Made by a program: the position numbers and the translations under genes
Notes under the pieces: model-generated
What the model was told of the DNA's origin: nothing
The model's input: only the letters and a program-made list of their open reading frames with translations
The model's database searches: none
Shown here: one piece after another, positions 59,005 to 64,000 of the stretch
Layout of the letters: each line of letters opens with the position of its first letter
Position numbering within the stretch: position 1 is the stretch's first letter
NCBI RefSeq assembly: GCF_025950085.1
Contig: NZ_JAPDDS010000001.1
Coordinates: forward strand, 248,001 to 312,000
DNA from: Luteolibacter flavescens
GTDB lineage: Bacteria; Verrucomicrobiota; Verrucomicrobiia; Verrucomicrobiales; Akkermansiaceae
DNA length: 64,000 bases
Direction of reading: 5' to 3'

Positions 59005-59583
59005 CTACAGTCCCGCCATCGTTCGGAAGGTCAGGTTGATCCGCGGTTCCTTGATCCTGGCAGCCTTGGGCAAGGCATGTTTCCAAAACTCCTGCGTCTC
59101 GTCCTTCATCACCAGCAGGCTCCCGTTTACGAGACGCAGGGAAATGGTCTCCGCGGTCAGCTTGTGGCGGAAGGCAAAGTCCCGTTCCGCGCCGAAACTG
59201 AGCGAAGCGATGCCCGCCCGTTTCAGTAATGCCTTCTCATCATCGCTGTGCCAGCTCATACCCTCGCCGCCGTGGTGGTAGAGATTGGCGAGGCATGAGT
59301 TGAATGACAGGCCGGTGATACCTTCGACGATGTATTTCAGCTCAGCTAATTCATCGGTCCATGCGATGGCTTGTTTCACGGTGCCGGAATAGCGGTAGGG
59401 GATGCCGGCGTCCGCGAACCACGCGACTTCTCGCGCGGTGACGATCCGCTTGCCAAACATCACCACCTCGTCGTGCCGCCACGGGATGGATGAACTCAGG
59501 CGCTCATAGTAGTTCCGTGACGTGACCTCATCAAAAATGCGACCGTGATAAACGACCGTCCCGTCCTTTGGCAGCAGGTTCAT
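59005..59583 (-). CDS. alkB: AlkB-type alpha-ketoglutarate-dependent dioxygenase
   Basis: A 192-residue repair enzyme that removes methyl groups from N1-methyladenine and N3-methylcytosine. Iron ligands are H112 and D114 (WHSDDE) and H169 (FWKHALP); the 2-oxoglutarate arginine is expected at R181 (PRINLTFR). Length is close to E. coli AlkB. Its ATG overlaps the stop of the Ada-like gene (59580-59583), so the two are co-translated. The Ada-AlkB order is typical of adaptive-response operons. Confidence 0.95.
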   Translation of the reverse strand: MNLLPKDGTVVYHGRIFDEVTSRNYYERLSSSIPWRHDEVVMFGKRIVTAREVAWFADAGIPYRYSGTVKQAIAWTDELAELKYIVEGITGLSFNSCLANLYHHGGEGMSWHSDDEKALLKRAGIASLSFGAERDFAFRHKLTAETISLRLVNGSLLVMKDETQEFWKHALPKAARIKEPRINLTFRTMAGL

Positions 59584-60419
59584 CGCTTGGCCTCACGGTC
59601 GAGGAGTTCACGCTTCCGCTCCACACCCCAGCGGTAACCGGAGAGCCCGCCATCCGTGCGAACCACGCGATGGCAGGGGATTGCCACGGCCAGCTTGTTC
59701 GCAGCGCACGCACCCGCAACGGCGCGAACGGCCTTCGGATCACCGAGTCTTTCCGCGATCTCCGCGTAGGTCACGGTGGTTCCGGTGGGGATTTCTTGGA
59801 GTGCTTTCCAGACGCGGAGTTGGAAGCTCGTGCCACGGATATCCAGCGGCAGCGACCAAGATTCACCGGGGCGTTCCATGTGACCGGCCACTTGCGCGAC
59901 GATGCGCTCGAAGTCGCGATCCGCTCCGATCAACTCCGCCTTCGGAAAACGTCGCTGCAAGTCCTCCAGCAGTGCCTGTGGATCATCACCAAGCAGAATC
60001 GCGCACACACCGACATCGGTGGATGCGACGAGCAGCCCTCCGAGAAAAGACTGCCCGATTGCAAAGCGGATGCTCTCGCCTGCGCCTCCTTTGCGATACG
60101 CCTTCGCCTGCATGCCGAGCAGGCGCTTCGAGTCGGCGTAGAAGCGTCCGCTCGATTCAAATCCGGACTCATAGATCGCCTCGGTGACGCTGCGCGCCTT
60201 GGGCAGTTCGTCCTGCATCCGCCGCGCACGATTTGCCGCGGCCCATGCCTTCGGGGTCAGCCCCGTCGTTTTCTTGAAAATCTTCTGGAAGTGGAAGCGG
60301 CTCAGTCCCGCCTCTGCCGCCAAGGTGTCCAGATCGGGAATCCGATCAGCCTCCTCGATGTGACGGCATGCCCGAGCGACAAGGTCCGAGTGATCGGGTG
60401 GAGCAGGCGCGGATTTCAT
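59580..60419 (-). CDS. ada: Ada-like AraC/O6-methylguanine-DNA methyltransferase fusion
   Basis: A 279-residue protein with an AraC helix-turn-helix pair at residues 10-110 (ARACRHIEEADRIPDLDTLAAEAGLSRFHFQKIFKKTTGLTPKAW), then the methyltransferase part with the acceptor cysteine C249 in IPCHRVVR and RGTSFQLRVWKALQEIPTGTTVTYAE. The N-terminal zinc/Cys domain of E. coli Ada (the phosphotriester acceptor that switches on transcription) is absent: the protein starts directly with the AraC part. So the sensing mechanism must differ, perhaps through C249. Coupled to alkB downstream by overlap. Confidence 0.93.
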   Translation of the reverse strand: MKSAPAPPDHSDLVARACRHIEEADRIPDLDTLAAEAGLSRFHFQKIFKKTTGLTPKAWAAANRARRMQDELPKARSVTEAIYESGFESSGRFYADSKRLLGMQAKAYRKGGAGESIRFAIGQSFLGGLLVASTDVGVCAILLGDDPQALLEDLQRRFPKAELIGADRDFERIVAQVAGHMERPGESWSLPLDIRGTSFQLRVWKALQEIPTGTTVTYAEIAERLGDPKAVRAVAGACAANKLAVAIPCHRVVRTDGGLSGYRWGVERKRELLDREAKR

Positions 60420-60473
60420 GCCTTCACCCTAGCTCATGAGGTGACGGGAAAAACTCCGTTTCTTGCGATCTGC

Positions 60474-60821
60474 TCAAGCCGCCATGGATTGCTCACGAGA
60501 AGCCGGGACTGCACCCATTTCCGGCAATCCCTCAATGGAACGGGCGATGACCCGCACAAGAACGTCTGGATAGGCCAACTTCAGTTGCTCAATGAAATCG
60601 GATTCTTCAAATGCAATCACAGCGTCCAGATGACCGAATCGCGGCACCGCAGCACCGGCATGCGGGAGAAAGCGGACGCCCTGATCATTGTCCTCGCGAA
60701 ACCCGCAACCAGGGCAGAGCAGGTAAACGTAATTCTCCTCCATCCACTGATTGCAGAGGTTTTCCATCCATGGGGCGGGTTCGCTACCAGATGGGTTGAT
60801 GACGAGGAGATTTGGTTTCAT
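60474..60821 (-). CDS. Hypothetical protein, 115 residues
   Basis: A soluble protein starting at MKPNLLVINPSGSEPAP. It has one CPGCG motif (residues about 37-41) and a C-terminal half with AVIAFEESDFIEQLKLAYPDVLVRVI. No zinc partner for the CxxC is apparent. No known family is recognised. It lies 54 bp upstream of the Ada-like gene in the same direction, and might be in the same operon. It is the only gene between the repair pair and the divergent C39-like gene. Confidence 0.6.
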   Translation of the reverse strand: MKPNLLVINPSGSEPAPWMENLCNQWMEENYVYLLCPGCGFREDNDQGVRFLPHAGAAVPRFGHLDAVIAFEESDFIEQLKLAYPDVLVRVIARSIEGLPEMGAVPASREQSMAA

Positions 60822-61078
60822 GGCGAGAGGGGTGCTTGTCGTGTGAAAAATGACCGATCCATTTCGCAACCTCCATGCCAGCACGCTTTCCCTTGATTCT
60901 GCGTAATCACCGCCCCCCGCACGACCCGGTCATCATGCAAGGCTCAATCTAACATCTGCACTTTGCAGTCCATCGCAGCCATGAAGGTGGCACTGCGGAG
61001 TAGTCCGTGACGATCGTATTGCAGCAACTCCTGCGACCTTGCATGGGAGAGGAATTCCTGCTGAATGTGGGAAGAGCA
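60822..61078. other. Divergent promoter region of the hypothetical and the C39-like genes
   Basis: A 257-bp gap between divergent genes. I see no clear -35/-10 pair; the plus-strand ribosome-binding site GGAAGAG lies 6 nt before the ATG at 61079. Confidence 0.35.
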
Positions 61079-62248
61079 ATGTTGATGAGACCGGGTGCAG
61101 AACGATGGCTGGTCGGGCTGCTCGGGTGCTTTCTCGCATCCGGGCTCGCTCTCGGCCAGGAGCCATCGCCGCTGAAGCTCCCGGGGGCCAAGCAGCGCGG
61201 CGTCGGCTGTGCCTTCTACGCGAATGTCCCGGCGCTCACCCGGGTGAGCGGCATCCATATCGTGGATCATGATCCCGTTTCGAATGCCATGGTCGCCAGC
61301 ATCTATGGCCTGCGAAAGGGCGACTTCGCTTTCCGGAGTGCCTTCGACAAGGAGGTCTTCTTCGAACTCTTCGGGATGAGTTATGAAGGGGTGCGACACG
61401 ATTACGCCGACCTGCCGCGGAAGGATCTGCTGGTGGAAGCGGAGCGCTTGATCGCACGGGTCTTTGATCCCGCACTCGAAAGCGGGCATTTCATCTCACT
61501 ACGCTCCATCGGCCCCTTCGGAGGGCCACACAATGTCCTGCTGCTCGCCAGGGCGCATGGCAAATATCACGTCCACGACCCCACGACGGGTGCGATTGTC
61601 GCCACCAGCAGGACGGGTCTGGCGGGAAGGATTCTGAGCGAGATCAAGAACGGCTCAAAGCTGAAGAAGCGCTACTTTTCCGCCTATCACATCGTGAATG
61701 TCGGTAGCTCGGCCGGACCATCCGGAACACCACTGCGGATCAAGCAACTGCCCGAGTCCATGGACGTGCGGGAGGGAGAAGCCGGAATGAAAGTGCTCGA
61801 AACAAAGCTGACTCCGGCGAAAAACGGAGTGCCTTCCGACTTTGAGCAAGTGGCGGCAACGTGGCCAGCCATCGACTTCGCGATGATCCGGAGGAAGGGG
61901 AAGGATGGGGAAAGGCTCATCAGCGCCATCGACCCCACGCTCGCCGCCGATCAACTGCACGGCGCGGCCAGCCTGGCAAAGCTGGCGATCAACAGCTATC
62001 AGATCGGAGCGCGGGATCTGCTGCCGGTGTGGTGGATCGACGGGCAGCCACTCGTGGTCGCCGGCTACAAGAAATCCGGTGCACCCGGCGGGGCCCCGAC
62101 GATCACTTGGCTGGGCAAGGGGGGAGGCGAAACGGTGCGACTGAGCAGCGCACTGGCGAAGCTGAAATCGTCTGGCTCGCTGATCGGATACGTGCAGGTG
62201 CCGCGGAAGGAAAAGACTTCCTCAATTTCAATCGACGAAGATCGATAA
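61079..62248 (+). CDS. Secreted protein with C39-like papain fold
   Basis: A 389-residue protein starting at ATG 61079 (MLMRPGAERWLVGLLGCFLASGLALG), preceded by GGAAGAG. Signal peptide cleavage is likely after about residue 26. A papain-like arrangement is suggested by RGVGCAFYANVPAL (possible Cys nucleophile), GGPHNVLLLARAHGKYHVHDPTTG (His and Asp), and the YGLRKGDFAF loop. This is a resemblance and not proof. The C-terminal half (about 210-389) is of unknown fold, with SAIDPTLAADQLHG and WIDGQPLVVAGY. It ends 21 bp inside the convergent zinc-ribbon gene. Possible secreted cysteine peptidase or a relative that lost activity. Confidence 0.65.
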   Translation: MLMRPGAERWLVGLLGCFLASGLALGQEPSPLKLPGAKQRGVGCAFYANVPALTRVSGIHIVDHDPVSNAMVASIYGLRKGDFAFRSAFDKEVFFELFGMSYEGVRHDYADLPRKDLLVEAERLIARVFDPALESGHFISLRSIGPFGGPHNVLLLARAHGKYHVHDPTTGAIVATSRTGLAGRILSEIKNGSKLKKRYFSAYHIVNVGSSAGPSGTPLRIKQLPESMDVREGEAGMKVLETKLTPAKNGVPSDFEQVAATWPAIDFAMIRRKGKDGERLISAIDPTLAADQLHGAASLAKLAINSYQIGARDLLPVWWIDGQPLVVAGYKKSGAPGGAPTITWLGKGGGETVRLSSALAKLKSSGSLIGYVQVPRKEKTSSISIDEDR

Positions 62249-62908
62249 TAGCCCGCCGAGTATCGCTAGAACGTCGAAAGTACTCACCTTTCCGGAGTCA
62301 TCTTCCCGGTCATGGGGAGGAGATTCAGTCGTCACCAAGGATGAAGCGATGCGCTTGGTCGGGACTGAGCCATACAGGCGCTTTGCCCGGGCGGCTTCGT
62401 GCTGCTGATAGATCAGCTTTCCACCCGCGCGCCACCACTCTGTCAGGCGGCGGAGTTCGCTGCCCTCCAGCCACACCCCGTGCGTGCCGCAGCGGTCCAC
62501 GATGACGCCGCTGTGCCCGCCGAAATTCAGGTGGCTCATCCGCTCGGCGCACATCGGGCACTTGAGATAGACGATCTCGCGCTCGTGGGCGAAGTCGATG
62601 GCGATCTGGTTGAGCTGGGTGGGGTCGAGCCAGACGAGCGGGTTCGTCTGTGCGTCCAGCAGCGACTCCAGTTCGCCGGGATTGAAGAAGGTGCCGAAGC
62701 AAGTGGTGCAGCGCTCGATGCGGATCTTCGGTTCGGTATCGAATTCGATCACATCGAGCGCCGTCGAGCAGTGGGGGCAGGGGAGGGACTCGTCCGTGCC
62801 GAGGTCACGGAAGTGGATCTGACGCAGGTTCACGTCCTGCCTCACCCCGCAGAAGGGGCAAAAGGTCATGGTGCCCTGGAGTCGGCCACTGCAGCTCGTG
62901 CATTTCAT
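62228..62908 (-). CDS. Zinc-ribbon protein
   Basis: A 226-residue protein with several CxxC pairs: MKCTSC, FCPFCG, CPHC, CTTCFGTFFNPGEL, CPMC and DRCGTHGVWLEGSEL. The repeated C-x2-C...G-x-F/W-L-x-x-x-E-L is the zf-TFIIB pattern. The C-terminus is basic then acidic, ending in a hydrophobic tail (FDVLAILGGLLSIFV) that may attach it to the membrane. The start at 62908 begins with the first zinc motif. It ends over the last 21 bp of the C39-like gene. Function unknown. Confidence 0.85.
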   Translation of the reverse strand: MKCTSCSGRLQGTMTFCPFCGVRQDVNLRQIHFRDLGTDESLPCPHCSTALDVIEFDTEPKIRIERCTTCFGTFFNPGELESLLDAQTNPLVWLDPTQLNQIAIDFAHEREIVYLKCPMCAERMSHLNFGGHSGVIVDRCGTHGVWLEGSELRRLTEWWRAGGKLIYQQHEAARAKRLYGSVPTKRIASSLVTTESPPHDREDDSGKVSTFDVLAILGGLLSIFVD

Positions 62909-63062
62909 CGCAGCGTTTCTCCCCGATCTGCGGGCAAGGGTCAATTCCACCCGTGCGCGGGGATTCCACCCCGGCACGACGAATCACCGCCCGATTTCGA
63001 CACATGCCGTCCCGCAGGTCCGGCTTGCAATCCTGTGCACGCCCGCAAGCTTCGCTGCTGCC

Positions 63063-64000
63063 ATGGCCGACTCCCTAGCTCCCGCCCAGCGTCTCCGCTC
63101 GCTCGATGCCCTCCGCGGCTTTGACATGCTGTGGATCATCGGTCTCGCGGACCTGTTCCACCTGCTGGCAAAGGGCACCGGGATCGGTTGGCTGGGTGCT
63201 TGGTCGGTGCAACTCGAGCACGTGCCATGGGATGGCCTGCGCGCCTACGACCTGATCTTCCCGCTCTTCATGTTCCTGTCCGGCGTGTCCGTGCCGTATG
63301 CCCTCGGCAAGCGGTTGGACCGTGGCGAATCCAAGGGCGCGCTGCTTGCCACGGTGTGGAAGCGGGCGCTGCTGCTGGTGCTGTTGGGCATCATCTACAA
63401 CGGAGCGCTGCAATTGAAATTCGACGGTCAACGCTACGCCAGCGTGCTCGGGCAGATCGGCCTCGCCTATGGCATTGCGGCCAGCATTTTCTTGGTCGCG
63501 TCCTCGTGGAAGGCGCGGGCCATCTGGTGCGGCGGCATCCTCGTGGCGATTGCGGGCCTGCAACTGCTCGTTCCGGTCCCCGGTCATGGCGCCGGAGTCC
63601 TGACGCCGGATGGCATCGTGAATTCCTGGGTCGATCAGATGCTCTTGCCTGGCCGGCTTCACGGGGGCGTCTTCGATCCCGAGGGACTGCTGTGCATCGT
63701 CTCGGCATCTGCCCTCACCCTTGGCGGCATCCTCACCGGCAGCTATGTGAAGAGCTGGGGAGCACCGTCACATGTCGCCGCCGGTCATCTGCTGCTCGCT
63801 GGAGCAGGGCTGCTGATTGCAGGGGCGATCTGCTGGAAGCTCGGCTACCCACCGATCAAGTCAGCCTGGACGACCACCTTCAACCTGCTCGCCGGTGGCA
63901 TCTGCGTGTGGCTCTTCACCGCGTTTCACCTGGTGATCGATTTCCGCCCGCAGACCCAATGGAGCTTTCCTTTTGAGGTGGTCGGCATGAACCCGCTGAC
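63063..64000 (+). CDS. Membrane acyltransferase/HGSNAT-like (DUF5009) protein, partial
   Basis: The first 312 codons of a membrane protein run off the right edge. It begins RLRSLDALRGFDMLWIIG, the family pattern of heparan-alpha-glucosaminide acetyltransferase-like (DUF5009) proteins: RLxSLDxLRGFDM. Eight or more helices are visible, with GLRAYDLIFPLFMFLSGVSVPYAL, LLPGRLHGGVFDPEGLL and FNLLAGGICVWLFTAFHLVID. In known members the histidine after the second helix carries an acetyl group; the equivalent here is not certain. It probably transfers acyl groups across the membrane to a cell-surface sugar. Confidence 0.88.
   Translation, partial: MADSLAPAQRLRSLDALRGFDMLWIIGLADLFHLLAKGTGIGWLGAWSVQLEHVPWDGLRAYDLIFPLFMFLSGVSVPYALGKRLDRGESKGALLATVWKRALLLVLLGIIYNGALQLKFDGQRYASVLGQIGLAYGIAASIFLVASSWKARAIWCGGILVAIAGLQLLVPVPGHGAGVLTPDGIVNSWVDQMLLPGRLHGGVFDPEGLLCIVSASALTLGGILTGSYVKSWGAPSHVAAGHLLLAGAGLLIAGAICWKLGYPPIKSAWTTTFNLLAGGICVWLFTAFHLVIDFRPQTQWSFPFEVVGMNPL

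Noticed and set aside
1-64000. CRISPR arrays, prophage, insertion sequences, rRNA and tRNA genes
   Set aside because: No array of regular repeats, transposase, integrase, capsid or portal gene, or RNA gene pattern was seen in the window.

Overview
This 64 kb window is a GC-rich bacterial chromosome segment packed with genes on both strands. Gene content points to Verrucomicrobiota, most likely the Verrucomicrobiaceae/Luteolibacter neighbourhood (inference). The pointers are a DUF5069 protein, a Na_H_antiport_3 carrier, a DUF1501 protein paired with a PPC-domain protein, a thioredoxin-fold lipoprotein with an SHD1-like tail, two MoxR/DUF58/VWA clusters, and a secreted protein with a D-rich loop. 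I see no tRNA, rRNA, CRISPR array, transposase, integrase or phage structural gene.

Layout. 1-2823 (minus): MoxR ATPase, DUF58, DUF4381-like protein and a BatA-like VWA protein cut by the window edge; a long inverted repeat fills the moxR-DUF58 gap. 3199-4975 (minus): DUF5069 protein and lysine 2,3-aminomutase. 5263-10860 (plus): sulfate-assimilation genes cysJ, cysI, cysH and cysK, closed by a clear rho-independent terminator. 10988-16392: redoxin-like secreted protein, two glycosyltransferases, a membrane protein and chorismate synthase. 16448-28174 (minus): a nine-gene cluster of MoxR, a large membrane protein, an ABC ATPase and permease, DUF58, a BatA-like VWA protein, two paralogous small lipoproteins and a large double-VWA protein. 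28386-31263: halogenase-like flavoprotein, an orphan terminator with a possible small transcript, and an HNH protein. 31560-35726 (plus): slipin, a 27-codon membrane micro-ORF, three tandem GNAT acetyltransferases and an RtcB-type RNA ligase, the last three genes translationally coupled. 35871-41251: riboflavin synthase, Na+/H+ antiporter, thioredoxin-like lipoprotein, thioredoxin reductase, a secreted protein and an RluE-type pseudouridine synthase. 41411-47295: LuxR-type regulator, fucosyltransferase-like protein, methyltransferase, a hypothetical protein, NdpA-type nucleoid protein and an RhlE-like helicase. 47527-50643: saccharopine-dehydrogenase-family enzyme and an ECF sigma/candidate anti-sigma/PDZ operon. 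50701-57306 (minus): PPC protein, DUF1501 protein, MOSC protein and a molybdopterin nitrate reductase. 57435-60821 (minus): two PDZ/coiled-coil secreted proteins, AlkB, an Ada-like protein and a hypothetical protein. 61079-64000: C39-like secreted protein, zinc-ribbon protein and a partial membrane acyltransferase.

Two loci are the best candidates for undescribed systems. One is the slipin/GNAT x3/RtcB operon, a predicted RNA-repair or RNA-modification unit. The other is the MoxR-ABC-VWA cluster carrying twin lipoproteins, a predicted AAA+-driven envelope machine. The remaining loci are mostly ordinary metabolism (sulfur, nitrate, aromatic amino acid and flavin synthesis, DNA alkylation repair), with several odd palindromes in gene junctions. 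All calls rest on reading the sequence; no database search was run.
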